A stretch of DNA of 64,000 bases from Malus domestica. Lineage: Eukaryota; Streptophyta; Magnoliopsida; Rosales; Rosaceae. How positions within the stretch are numbered: the stretch's first letter is position 1; each line of letters opens with the position of its first letter. This document shows, piece after piece, positions 12,358-24,600 of this stretch. Position numbers and translations under genes: made by a program. The stretch is taken from NCBI RefSeq assembly GCF_042453785.1, contig NC_091674.1:31197501-31261500 (forward strand), written 5' to 3'. The notes below the pieces were generated by a model. That model was given only the letters and a program-made list of their open reading frames with translations, did not search any database and was not told the DNA's origin.

Positions 12358-12741
12358 TTGGTTACTCAAATAATGAGTAGGAGTTCCTACCCAAAATCGT
12401 TCATTGCCGATTCATAGAACTTTGTGTTTATAATCGAAACCATTCATATTATAAATCACTTTATAAAAATCACCTCTGCAAAAATGAATTAAAACTAAGG
12501 TCGTTTAGTCTTCAAATTATATAAAACAGATGAACGGAATTGATAAAAATTTGACGAACCGTCTATGTATTTGCTACAATAGATTGACTAAACGACCTTA
12601 TTTTAATTCATTTGTTTACAGAGATGATCTTTATAAAGTAATTCATAATATGAACGGTTTTGATCATAAGCACAAAGCTCTGTGATTCGAATACATAGAA
12701 TTTTAAATAAGAGGTTCCTACTCATCCTTGAGCATCCAAAG
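12358..12741. mobile_element. Fold-back MITE with ~150-bp arms
   Basis: A left arm of about 150 bp (TTGGTTACTCAAATAATGAG to AAGGTCGTTTAGTC at 12511) is the reverse complement of the right arm (GACTAAACGACCTTA at 12586 to the end), around a loop of about 75 bp. The arms differ by scattered changes. The structure would give a long hairpin RNA if transcribed. The ends are approximate. Confidence 0.7.
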
Positions 12742-14589
12742 CCAAACATTGTTCCCTTTAAAATGGATATGTCCTTGTACAGTTGTACTAACCTTGATGT
12801 TATCTAGCACCTTTACATTTTCTAATCCAATCCCTGGCTGCCTACATTTCAATGTTTAGCACAATTATTAGGACCAAATTGTGTACCATTAATTAATTAG
12901 TTAACTAACTTCACTTTGTTGGTTGTCCAACTGAGAAGCGACTGCATTTCTATACATAGCAATAAGACCATGATTAACCATAAGAAAATATTGACCCAAA
13001 AATGAAAATATTGAATTCAAATATAAATTAAAAAGTAAAAAGTAGATATTTGACAATGATACCTAAAGAATTGTTATCAGCACCCTATAAAAACAAGATG
13101 CACTCTTTGAAGTGCAATTTGTACGTTGGCGTTATGTAAAAAGGGATGTCATAGGAACTTATATCTATTTTTTAATTTGTTATATAAACTAAAATTTTAA
13201 GCCATTTGTCATATCAAGTTTCAAAAATCATTAGTTTATCATTTCATCTTAACTCGGTAAAGTTTTCCAAAAAAACTTGCACATGACTTATTTTCAAGGT
13301 TATTTTGAACATTTTAACTTCCCCTTCAAGATTATTTTGGACATTTCAACTCCCGTTTTATTTTAATTAACATTTTTGACAACGTTAAGTTCTCAAAGCT
13401 TGTAATTAGTTAAACTCCATGTTAGTGAGCTTAATGTACTTTTTTAGTAGTTCACTGTAAGTTTATAAAACGAACGTGGCATGTATTTTTTGTACCAAAA
13501 GATAAGTAGAGAACTTGTAAAAAAGAACTTAAGGTGAGATGACTCTTTTTTAGTGCAAATAACAATTCTCTGTATAAAAAAAACACAAGTAGTTTTGGCC
13601 AATTCTTGACTTGTTTAAGTTTATAAATGGAGCTTCCACTACTGTACTAGAATTGTTGTTGAAGAAAACTTTAGTATATAATATTAGTTGGAAATTATAT
13701 AAGTGGCTAGTGCTCAATGGAAAAAAAATCATGACTAGATACCATTTCTTTCGGCTCAAGTGTTGATTGACGCAATGAGCTCGCAAGTCCAACATGATTT
13801 CGACATTTTTCATGTCCAAATTTGACTAGTGGACATCCTCCGTCCTTTCATTTAGAGAAATATTACCACTAGCAAATTAGGAATCTTCGGGTTTACTCGA
13901 AGTTACAACATGTAACCTCGGTAAATTCAAGAGTTACATCTTATAACTTTCAAATTTGAAGTAACTTTTAAAATAGGTCACTTTATTTTTTTTATTTTTT
14001 TCACATTGCATTATGAAGTTTTGAAATTATCAATTTGTCTTTTGATATGTCCTCAATCACATTCCAAAACAACTTGTCACATTTTGGTCTTAATATTGTA
14101 AGTGTAACTTCTACGCTGCCTGAAAACATGTCTCATATTTTTCACATCATCAATTTAAACAAAATGCTAAGAAATTAAATAAATGAAAAACGAAAATTGG
14201 TATAATACTAAAATCTATGTGAAAAGTTAAAAACTTAGCATTCCTTCTCAAAATTCACCTAAAACATATGATAAGTGCATAGTGAGCTCTAAATTCAATG
14301 AAACTAGCTCGGGCCACAAGTTCGGTGCATGTTTGAAATATTCAGTTTTTTGCCACGTTGTATTTCCACAAAGAAAGTAATTGTTTGTAAAACCCTACTC
14401 TTATTTTGATTTTGATGTTCCGGTCAAAACATCATGATTCATGATGGTAAATACAAATAAAGTGGTACCTCTAAATCAGGACTTACATGAAACAGTCACG
14501 CCAAGGCGACGGTTCCCAAAACTAATCAAGCGATGTTGTGTCAAAAATTTAAAACACGTGCCGTTGTGTTATCAATTCTAGATGCTATT
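12742..14589. other. AT-rich intergenic DNA
   Basis: No supported gene. I looked here on the minus strand for the missing C-terminal exons of the neighbouring DPB2 pseudogene and saw none. Confidence 0.45.
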
Positions 14590-17473
14590 GTGGCGTCCCG
14601 AAGAGGTGTAGGAAATTGATGGGCTATGGTAGCAACAGCTGTGACAAAATGAAAAAATTGAGAACCTGTTAAGTTTCCTAGTGATTATGCACGTCAGTCA
14701 ACGAGATATTAAAAATAGTTGGAAAGAGAGGGAGAGAGATTACATGCTCAAAGTGATCATCAGTTTCTATTGCACAAGGGGGAACCAGACAGGAACGACG
14801 CATTCTGTACAGAAGATCCTGATGGAAAAATACAACATCCTTGGTACCCAACTTTAATCTGCATTCAAGAAGGGGAAGTCATTGAGTAGCAGGACAACTG
14901 AAAATACAAGCACAATAGAGAAACTTTGTATCTCAAGACTCACAAGGTACCCTGGGGAGAAATAAATTCTTTTGTCTTGGAATTTATTGTAGCCAACTGA
15001 ATCAGTGTTCAGAAAACACATACCTGCAAGGATTACTGGAAAATATGCAATTTGGAATGTGATTTTGAAGCTCTTCCGTTAAATATTTTGGTAAAGCATT
15101 CCTGGGCAGAGCTGTTGAAGGGCCTGAAATTGTCAAAAAGTAGAAAGTGATGAAGAATGCACCTATACTCTAGGCCCCTTTTTTAAGAAACCTTTTCTTT
15201 CTTTGGAGCAGCATGTTAAAGCAAGCATCATATACCTGCATCATCAGGACCTGGGATAAATAGAAAACAACTACGCTCTGCTAGCCGTGGATGGGCTGCA
15301 ATCATCTGCCCTAGATTGCCAAACTGCGACCTGCATGTCTAGGGAGCTCACTATTGTTTTTACTGATGTAGGAAAGAAAAGACTATCCAGATTCACAAAA
15401 TAAATCTTACGAAATATTCCTCACCTGAGACTGGAGAAAGAATGAAAAGCAAGATTACATGGGCGAGAGCAAAAATTCCCCATGAATACAAATAAGCATG
15501 GTGCAAATTCTTCATCCTCAAAGGCACTGAGGACTGTCCCTAGCTTTCCCATCGCCTTGTCAAATAAGAAAAGAACTATTGATGTAATGTCGAGAAACTC
15601 TGAGAATATATAAGTTTTTACCATCTTTCATAAGAAAAAGAATGTTAGTCACCTCTTCACTGTCGAGTCAAATGTCAGATAGTATGACAACATTGTCATT
15701 AGCTGCTGTCCAACTTTGCAAGTCTGAGCTGTTTGAAGTGTAAAGGAAACTATATATCCATAATAACCTTTGGCTAGTCTATATGGTTCAACAATTTTAC
15801 CAGCTATATTTACAAAATTTTGAACATGTCCAAAAGACTGCAACAATTTTAGGATACAGTCTCCTCTTCTGTTAGTGAACTACTTCCAAAAAAGTCATTC
15901 CCTGCAATAAATTGGAGGGACTCGTGTCTGGGCTCAAGCGGAGGAAATCCACAAGTAATCACCTTCACAAAAAAATTTAGCAGCCTGATGCCTGATACAA
16001 TCTCTTGAGAAACAAATTCACTCGAGTTACTTTTAAGATTCACTGATCTGGTCCAGATTAGCTAAATCGATTACCACATTATGATATGTTAATTCAGCCC
16101 CATATTAGGTGAAAATAATTAATTCCGAGAAGGAGCAATGTTCTTCCTTGGGAATTACAAGATATTAAGTACTGGTATTTTTAAAACTAAATTCTCATAA
16201 AAGCATGTGCAATTTTTTTTAAGAGCATAGAGAAGAAAGGGATGTTAGCTAACCTGAAAGACACACTCTAAGAGCATCTCACCTTCTGCAACAACTATTG
16301 TGTTCTCCACGAAAAACCCTGCAGTTATCTGGTATGGATTGTCAAAGAAAATGATTATTTCATACTTTACATTTGACAGAACCTCAACTTTGTATTTCAC
16401 GAGTTCAGGGATAGCCATAACTCATCGCACAACTGAGCCTCTATAAAAAAAAGATACGGAATCAATGCCTCTCATAAAATCAACACTGAGGTTATCAATG
16501 ATTACAGCGTGTAAAGGATATTGCATTCGATAAGTTAATTTCCACAGACGAAGAAAGGTCTTCCAAGTAAAAAAGACCATCCTCCAACTGAGATATCAGT
16601 CCCATCACCCATCTCCTTCCGGTTTGCCCAATCAGAGACTGAATTGGAGATATCTGGCCAGCATGTCATAAATAAAAATTCATTCAATTCAACCTTGGCG
16701 CTTACGAAAGGATTCCAATCAGATTTACTCAAAGAAAGAAAATGTGAGTACCAACCTCGCGGCTACCTGAATCCGACGATTTAGAACCAAATGCTGGTCT
16801 GGAAAACTCCTTATGGCGACAGATAATCTGGGAGAGCAAGAGAAACCTATCCTTGTACAGTGCCGATTTGGCAGATGCTTCGCCATGAAGAGGTAATCTC
16901 CCAGCATGCCTAAAAATCAACCCGAAAAACGAAAAGAAAAGCACATTAGCCTGTTCAAAAACACATTCACATTACAAAGAATTAAAGAATTGGTTGGCAA
17001 AAAAGAGACGTACTTGTAAAAACTTTTCTTGATGGGATCGTATCGGAACTTTGGGACCTTGAAGGTATCAATTATGTGCCAATCAGGTTCAGATGTACTA
17101 GTAACACCGTCATCATCGCCGTCGTAGATGGCCGTGTCAGCACGCGACAGTTTGGTAACGAGGCGGTGCACCGTCTCCTTGTCTTTTCCTGCAATCCCAA
17201 AGAAAAAGGCACAATCTTTTGTTTAGGAAGAAAAAGGGAAATTGAAAATGATTGATTTTGTGAAGAAATGATGAAAATTGAAAGAAAAAAAGTTGGGGGA
17301 ATTACGGGGTTGGGTCTGGAGGAAGTTAAGGAGGAGATCGATGGCGTCGTCGTCGGGAGCACAGTCTTCGAAGTTGGATGCGAAGGAGAGGACCTCGTCG
17401 ACGGCGTCCTGGTCAAGCGTTACCCTCTGATCTTGCACTTCCTCTGCACCTTCTTCCTCCCCAAACTGCTCAT
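14590..17473 (-). pseudogene. DPB2: DNA polymerase epsilon subunit 2 pseudogene
   Basis: Relic of the B subunit of replicative DNA polymerase epsilon. Exons can be followed at about 17306-17473 (start MSSLGRKKVQRKCKIRG), 17014-17188, 16756-16909 (GRLPLHGEASAKSALYKDRF), 16522-16653 (GQTGRRWVMGLISQLEDGLF), 16254-16328 (ITAGFFVENTIVVAEGEMLL), ~15847-15962, ~15640-15710, 15425-~15548 (CLFVFMGNFCSRPCNLAFHS), ~15238-15335 (FLFIPGPDDA), ~15024-15124 (PRNALPKYLTEELQNHIP) and ~14755-14860. Damage: a one-base loss near 17421 puts a stop after KIRG; the donor after LSNA (16522) is lost; a TGG-to-TGA change inside ILSDIWLD gives a stop near 15673; and the ~14850 exon is out of frame at its start. A last scrap reading VATIAHQ lies near 14630, and the C-terminal phosphoesterase-like part is missing. 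The order matches the family from start to end, so this is a genomic copy with introns, not a processed one. A functional copy must exist elsewhere. Confidence 0.82.
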
Positions 17474-17886
17474 CTCTTTCTTAGTTCCGATTGCTAAAAC
17501 CTCGGTATGGGCTTTCGGCTTTTACTAGTTTTGGGCGGGAAACTGTCTTTCTTCTCTCTTTTTCCGCAAGAGCCGGGAAAATTTATCCACTTGTGAAGCA
17601 GAGCTACTCCACATTTTTTTTTATTACTCAAACACTCATCTTAATTTTCGGTCGTCAAATTAAATAAATTAAAATTAAAAAAAATAAAAAAAACGGAAAT
17701 TCATAACACCACCTCAAATTTAAATTTAAAAACATGATAACATAAGGGTTTTTCACTTTATCTTTTTTTTTGGAAACATTAGAAACTTTAATTTATGAGA
17801 TTTGTCAATGGAATAGTGTTTGAAGTTCTTATTGAATCATTTGAAGTTCTGTTTTTACAACCAACAAGCGAACAGTGAGTAGTACT

Positions 17887-18058
17887 TTTTCTTTTTTGTG
17901 AATAAATTGATATTTTTTTTTTTTTACACTGAGGGGAGGAGCAGTTCGTCAAAGCTACACAATGGACAACCTAATTTGGTATTGAATTCGTCATCCACAA
18001 GATTCGAACCTAAGACCTCTCACTTCCAAGTGAAGAGAAATATCATCAAACCGTAGAC
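17887..18058 (-). mobile_element. tRNA-derived SINE with 14-bp target duplication
   Basis: On the minus strand the element begins GGTCTACGGTTTGATG, resembling a pol III A box, and has a B box GGTTCGAATC (rc of 18000-18009). It ends in an A-rich tail (T-rich on plus, 17887-17927). It is flanked by the direct repeat CAGTGAGTAGTACT at 17873-17886 and 18059-18072, a typical target-primed insertion footprint. Non-coding. Confidence 0.78.
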
Positions 18059-18072
18059 CAGTGAGTAGTACT

Positions 18073-18767
18073 ATCTTCTCAATATTTGAAGATATCTCCT
18101 ACCAAACAAACAAAAAGTTTCATTTCCGCAAAAAATGAGGTGTAGTTTTATAGTTCAAGGTCTTCAACTTGTGTTTTTTGTTTCCCCTTTTCGTTAAAAT
18201 TAGATACAACGCCCGCTAAACAAGCTCCCTTAACGTTAACTTCCCTCTTCTTACAAATTCTACTCTTCATGTAATTACCTCCAACTGGGGAAAATTTCGT
18301 GTCTGGCAGCCGGACCACATGTCCATGCGCCCACACACAAGACCTGAGACCCCTTGTATTATTGTATCACCGAGACCCACCGGTGCTCCCACCTTTTGAG
18401 AGGGTGCCTCATGCAGCTTCCCGTACACAAGTTCTCCATCTGAATTTTCGTCACCTTCGCATCACCCTCAACTAGCAGCACTACTAAGCCTGCTTCCTTA
18501 CTCCTTTTGCAAGACAGACAGCTCTGCAGTCTTTTAACCCGAAACACAATATTTGGGACTTGGTGGAAAATCTCCATGTTGGTATCGAACTGCATTCATT
18601 CCAGTTCCAGTCTGAGGCATGGCTGACCTGGTACAGCAACAATATTTTATCTCGAAACATCACCTTCAGAATTTGCTAATGTGCTCAAGCTCCTTCCAAT
18701 TCCCTTCTTGATTCCATTCAATTAGACAGTCTGAAAGAAATTATCAGGCAAATAGGTACAAACTTCA
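18073..18767. other. Spacer 3' of the PPR gene
   Basis: No supported gene. The right part should contain the 3' UTR of the minus-strand PPR gene. Short minus-strand frames at 18148-18336 and 18359-18595 have no recognisable motif. Confidence 0.4.
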
Positions 18768-20555
18768 TTAGCTCTCTCTCAAACTCATGCTCTTCCGTTT
18801 CTGGTTCAATGCAAAACGTCTTGCCATGGAAGGATTATAGAACTTTCTCATATGACTCGAAAGCCTGTGAATCGATTGAAGATCACCAATCACTGAAAGC
18901 TTCATCAGAAACGAGTCAAACTTGCTATATGGCAATTTCATTTCCTTGTTTATGACGTCTTCCAATAGGCAACATGCATCTTCCACTTTATTGCAATCAA
19001 AAAGCCCTTCAATCATCATGCAGTAAGTATCAGTGTCCTGTGCGCAGCCCCTCTTATCCATCTCATGCCAAGTCTCAAATGCTCCATCAGGATCACTCAT
19101 CTCAAAATACATTGAAATCAGCATGTTATAAGTCTGCACACTAGGCATACAACCTCCGTCTATCATCCTTCCGTAAAGCTTAAGTGCTTCATCACTCTTT
19201 TTATTGTCACAAAGGACCTTGAGAAAACAGTTATAAGTAACTATGTCAGGAGGGTAACCTTTGTTTCCCATCTCTTGCAAAAACTTGTAAGCCTCGTCCA
19301 CCTTCCCAGCCAAACACATCCCTTCAAGTAGCTCCTTGTATGTAGAAACATCAGGAAGACAACCACTGTTTATCATATGTCCCAGGAGTTTGAAGCACTC
19401 CTCCATTTTATCATGCTGGACAAGAGCCACAATCATAATTGCATAAGTTTTTGCAGTGGGAGAAGAAAGCGTAGAACCCTTCGTTCGCATGAATTCAAAT
19501 AGTTCAGCGGCCTCGGAAACCATCCCTGCCTTGCAAAAGGCATCAATGGCAGTAGTGTATGTGAAATTATCAGGCGTATGACCCTCTTGGATCATCTCTT
19601 CCAGTAGCCTCATTCCTCTAGTCGGGTTCCTAACTCTACACCAACCGAAAAACAAAATGTTGTATGTATTAGCATCAGGCTTAACCTTTTTCCTCACCCT
19701 CTGTAACATGTCTTGAGCATCCTGAACCAGACTGCACTTACACAAAGCATCCAACAGCAGGTTCAAGGCATTGATTTCCGGCTGCGTCTTCACCCTTATC
19801 CTTTTCTTCTTGGCGAATTTCTGCAGATAGGTGAGATGCTTTTCCGTGTATTGCTTCAAAATCTTTAAAAGAACCTCAACGGGAACCTTATTCTTGTCAT
19901 GCCTCTTCATATAATCCAGTAAATCACAAACAATTCGAAACTGCTTCACCTTATACCTCGTGCACGACAATATATCAATCATAATATTGTATGCCGCAGA
20001 TTCATGAACATAATTCTCTTGGCGGCCTGCCCACATAAAAAACCTAAATGCTAGTTTCTCCTCGAAACGAAACCTATCAAGTACTCCAACAACCAATGGA
20101 GTAGTCAATGGTAAACCAACTTGATCAAGAGCTTTCTCCATATCACAATATGAGTAAGAGTTATCCATAATCACCTCGTAAAATTTATCGACATCACTTC
20201 CTAATAACCTTTCCTCACCACCAACCCCATCAAAATCCAAACTTTGACCTACTGCAACGATTTCTGAACAAAAAGGACGCGCAGTGACCTTAAATCTTGC
20301 AAGAACATTGATGGGTTGCGATAATTTAACCAAATTCAAACATGGGGTCCCTAGAAATGGCATGGAATGATAACATGAACACGCAGAGAGCACGTAATTT
20401 CGAAAATTTGATATGGGTTCAATCGGGGATATCACATATCCAAGGATATTAGCTTTGGAGGGGAGGGATAAGTAGAGATTATTAGAAGTGAACATATTGA
20501 TGAAATATACGCCTCGCGTGGAAAACAAGGAAGTTTTAAGAGATTGGAACAGCAT
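18768..20555 (-). CDS. Pentatricopeptide repeat protein, organelle-targeted
   Basis: An intronless 595-residue P-type PPR protein, which binds organelle RNA in a sequence-specific way to process or stabilise it. PPR units are clear from about residue 290 to 540: for example NTYNILFFGWCRVRNPTRGM, FTYTTAIDAFCKAGMVSEAA, KTYAIMIVALVQHDKMEECF, STYKELLEGMCLAGKVDEAY, VTYNCFLKVLCDNKKSDEAL, QTYNMLISMYFEMSDPDGAF and DTYCMMIEGLFDCNKVEDAC, spaced by 35 residues. The N-terminus (MLFQSLKTSLFSTRGVYFIN) is rich in Ser, Thr and Arg with few acids, as in mitochondrial presequences; Met21 is an alternative start. There is no E/DYW editing domain. The C-terminus is basic (RRFALNQKRKSMSLRES). It looks like the Arabidopsis mitochondrial P-class proteins near At1g73400, but I am not certain of the orthologue. 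Intact. Confidence 0.9.
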   Translation of the reverse strand: MLFQSLKTSLFSTRGVYFINMFTSNNLYLSLPSKANILGYVISPIEPISNFRNYVLSACSCYHSMPFLGTPCLNLVKLSQPINVLARFKVTARPFCSEIVAVGQSLDFDGVGGEERLLGSDVDKFYEVIMDNSYSYCDMEKALDQVGLPLTTPLVVGVLDRFRFEEKLAFRFFMWAGRQENYVHESAAYNIMIDILSCTRYKVKQFRIVCDLLDYMKRHDKNKVPVEVLLKILKQYTEKHLTYLQKFAKKKRIRVKTQPEINALNLLLDALCKCSLVQDAQDMLQRVRKKVKPDANTYNILFFGWCRVRNPTRGMRLLEEMIQEGHTPDNFTYTTAIDAFCKAGMVSEAAELFEFMRTKGSTLSSPTAKTYAIMIVALVQHDKMEECFKLLGHMINSGCLPDVSTYKELLEGMCLAGKVDEAYKFLQEMGNKGYPPDIVTYNCFLKVLCDNKKSDEALKLYGRMIDGGCMPSVQTYNMLISMYFEMSDPDGAFETWHEMDKRGCAQDTDTYCMMIEGLFDCNKVEDACCLLEDVINKEMKLPYSKFDSFLMKLSVIGDLQSIHRLSSHMRKFYNPSMARRFALNQKRKSMSLRES

Positions 20556-21637
20556 ATTGTTTGAGAAAAGGAAAGGGAGAAGATTACCAGGAAGGATGCC
20601 AACTCTGCAACTTTTTCTCTTTACGCGCCTTGGCTTAGACCCAGAGCCAGTGAGTAAGTTGGAGAACGATAAACAAAAAAACCCAGTAACAATTTCTGAG
20701 AGAGAGGGAGAGAAGGGGAAGGATTTGCAGAGAAACAGGGAGAGAGTCTTCGCTCTTCAGCAGAAGATGGCCGTTTTGCAGGGCACTGGGCAGTGACTCA
20801 GTGAGGGGGTGTTTTTAGTGGGCCTGGGCGTTTAGGGCTCTGGGAGCCCAACGCAGTCCACCAGGATCCAGTTGCATTTGCCCACGTATTTGTCTTGTCA
20901 CTCCTTGTTTAGTGGCTAAGATTAGATAACTCATTTGATTAAGAAGGGAGCTGGTATTCACACATATTTTTAAGTCCCTTACACAGTCTTCTTTATTTTT
21001 TTTTCCATCAATTTGAATAAATCAAACGAAAATAGCGAACATAATTAAACAAGAATGTGCATGAAGAGAAAAAAGACGTGTGTTTATCATTTCCCTATTA
21101 AAAAATGTGATGCGTTAACAACAAAGTATCAAACGAGCTCTTGCCTCCAACTCAAAATGGACTGAGTTCGATTCTTTAGGTTCTTCAATTTGTTCGGCAA
21201 AAGAAAGAGAGCGGCGAGAAGGCATCTTTTGATTACTATTAGAGGAAAATCTCAAATGGACAAAAAGTTGAAGGAATGAATTAGTTATAAGGTGTTAAAT
21301 CCTGCAATTTGTAGGGATTTTTTTCTTCATGACTAATTAATTTTCTAACTTTAACTTGAATTAAATTTGGAAGTGAGCCAGTAGTTTTTCTTTCAACATC
21401 ACCTAAATCCAACGAGTTATCAAATCCAATCCATTATTATTAGATATCAAACATAGGTCATCAATAGTTCAGACATTGCCTTTGAAGTGCTTATGAAACG
21501 ATAAAATTGGTACTTTAAAAAAGTGCTTTCTGTGAAACTTTAATAAATTAGAAATCTGTCATTAAGATTACACAGGCAAATCAAATCAATCCTTAATTAT
21601 TGAAGAAACCAAACACAATCACTCCTAAAAATATTGC
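20556..21637. other. Spacer between the PPR and GAD genes
   Basis: The left ~250 bases, rich in GA on the plus strand (GAGAGAGGGAGAGAAGGGG at ~20698), are probably the PPR promoter and 5' UTR. The right part contains the GAD 3' UTR. No gene in between. Confidence 0.45.
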
Positions 21638-24600
21638 CTAGCATGCGCCTCTTTTCTTCACAATCCCCTTCCAGCGCGACACTATCTCTTGCTCAGCCTC
21701 TGTCTCGCTCTTATGAACAGTAGACTTCACAGCCACCTCGCTGTCACGGACTACTTCATCGACAGTAGCCGTGACGTGGGCAGTTTTGCTAGACACTTGG
21801 CTCGGGAGTGTGTCTACTTCCCTCATAACTTTGTCAATGTCTGAGATGAGCCTCTCCGCTAAGCCCCGGCTGAAATCCTCCCTAATAACCACGCGAAGAA
21901 CAGCTACATGTTCCGCATTGGCTGGCATCGTGTAGGCTGGAACTGTCCATCCGAACTTCCTCAAACTATCTGCTACCTCGAACACGGTGTGCTTGCTGCT
22001 GTCTTTTAGAGAAAAGGCCACGAGTGGCACTCCTATGTCTTTGGAGAGAATTTTAAATCGCCCTGTTTTCTCTAGTCCTTGTTTCAGCATTCTTGTATTC
22101 TCCATGCAGTTTTCCATCACATTTTTGTAACCCTAACACATACAGGGAAAGAGACACAAATTAATCAGACAATAAAACATCATTTTGCGTAAAATCAAAC
22201 CGGAGAACATTTTAACTGACGTAGGTTTTTATGTATGAAATGGTAGCAAAAGTTACCTCAAAACCGAGTCGAATGAACTGATAATACTGAGCAATTATCT
22301 GGCTAGAACCTACAGCACAACATATTACACAGTATGTAATGAAAATTAGGGAATCGATTAGGGACTGATTGTACAGGTAGAAGCACATAAAACTGTTTCC
22401 TCAGGATGCACATGGTAGCCGGCGCATCTTCAAAAAGTGTTTTTGAGACCCAAAAGCAAAGTAATTGTACATACTACATAGCAAATTGATAGATTATGTA
22501 TAATTCAGTACCTTTAGAAAAGTTGAGGGTGAAAGTGGGCTGATCAGATCCAAGGTAATTGATGTGAAATATAAGCTCGTCCGGCAAGTCCTCCTTACTC
22601 CTCCACACAACCCACCCAACACCGGCGTACACAAGGCCATACTTGTGACCACTCACATTGATGCTCTTGACTAACGGCAAGCGGAAATCCCACTCGAGCT
22701 CGGGATACAGAAACGGAGCAATAAAGCCTCCGCTGGCAGCGTCGACATGAATGGGAGTGTCCCAGCCCGTCTGCTTATTCTTTTCAACAAGGAGATCATG
22801 AAGGAGCTTCACGTCTTCGAACTCTCCTGTTAGGGTTGAGCCTAGAATAGCAGCAACACAGATAGTGTTCTCATCAACCATCTCAACTGCTTTCGCAGGG
22901 TCCATCACGTAGTATCCCTCCGACAGCTTCACCTCCTTCAGTTCAACTTCGAAATACCTAGCGAATTTTTCCCAACAAACCTGCGGAATATATTTTGATG
23001 GAGAAATAATATTAGGCATGCATCAATAATCTTTTGAAATCTCAATTGAATACAACCCGTAAATGTAAGACATCAGAGTAAGAATCTGACCTGCACATTA
23101 GCTCCGGTGACCATGTTGGGCTTATCAAAAGGCTTTCCCTCTAATTTTCTCTTGTTCTGCCACTTCCTTTTGAAAGCTAGGCCTGCCAGCATCATTGCCT
23201 CTGAAGAACCTACTGTTGACACACCAACAGCAGTTTCGCCGTCTCCAATGGGAGCATTAAACAGATTTGCGATAATATTCACACAACGATTCTACATTGA
23301 AAGAGCCACAGCAAGAAATATCAACATTACCAAGAAATGGCAAGTTTGAATTGGGACAATAGACATTTACCATAATCTTATCATCCTACAACTTTTAACT
23401 TAAATTATTAGGTTTATGTTCTCGTAATGTTAGAAGCATATTGTTGTGCAAATATAATCTTCGTCCTTGGAAATTCCATTTGATTGTTTTTATCTTATCG
23501 TTGTACAACAAGAGTAAAAAGTTACCTACAATGTCAAAATTTCGAAGCTGAATGTCTAACTAGTAACCTTTTAGTTATAGTAGTTCTCACAAATGAAGCT
23601 GCATTTTTCTTTTACATAAAATTACAGTCAAGTTTATTGATAACATATTAACATTTACACAAATTGCTTACTAAAAAAATATAAGATCAAAATATCAATA
23701 ACATCAACAAGAATTTCGTCTAAAAAAGAATAAGGTTAAAATATCATAATTTGCATCTATTTAATCTTTATTTTTGATGTTAAATAAAAAAATAATTGAT
23801 CATAAAAGTGACAGAGAGAACATGTGTACATGATAAATTGTTATCCGAACCCAGATCTTATCCGGATCTACAAAAACTGAACCTAAGGATCAAATGATCT
23901 GGACCGTTGAAATTTGATCCAACGACTACAAACAGGAGGTCCCTCTAAAAGTTATACATTGTAACCGTTGGATCAAATTTCAACGGTCTAAATCATTTGA
24001 TCCTTAGGCTCAATTTTTTTAGATCCGAAAAAGATCTGGGTTCTTGTTATCCCATCCCCAGCCCTAATCCTCTCACCCATATATACTACATTCTGGACCC
24101 ACACGAGTGAATTTATAAGTAATATTTCTGTTGACTTGCATCCTCCAATACGAGTCCGGATCCTGGATCCTTGATGATTTCGAAAATCCATGAATTGTGT
24201 ACTTTTATTGTACATCATGTGGGCGAAAATTATTTTAAATATCTTTATTAAACAATACTTAACAAAAATTGATCGTATAATATATGATGAATGGACACGA
24301 TTTACAGATCCTAGAATCCTCACCAAAAAAATCCGGAGAAGATCCTGTTGGCTCCAATACTTCCTAGATCTCGACAGATGGCGTTTAATTTTGTTTGCAA
24401 ATTAAGTTAACTTTGTTATAATTAATATTAATATAATGAGTAGTGAAGAAATACCTAGAAGAGACTCTTCATGCAATATTTCTTTCGTCAAATCACTGAC
24501 GAAAGATAAAAAATAAAAAAACAAAGACGAATGCAATGTACAACCGATAACATAAAAAAATTTACCGTAAAAGTAAAAGAGATGATAGATGGATGAGCTG

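Noticed and set aside
16725-17171. Separate short genes in the DPB2 region
   Set aside because: They are individual exons read past their splice sites; the ordered family similarity shows one pseudogene.
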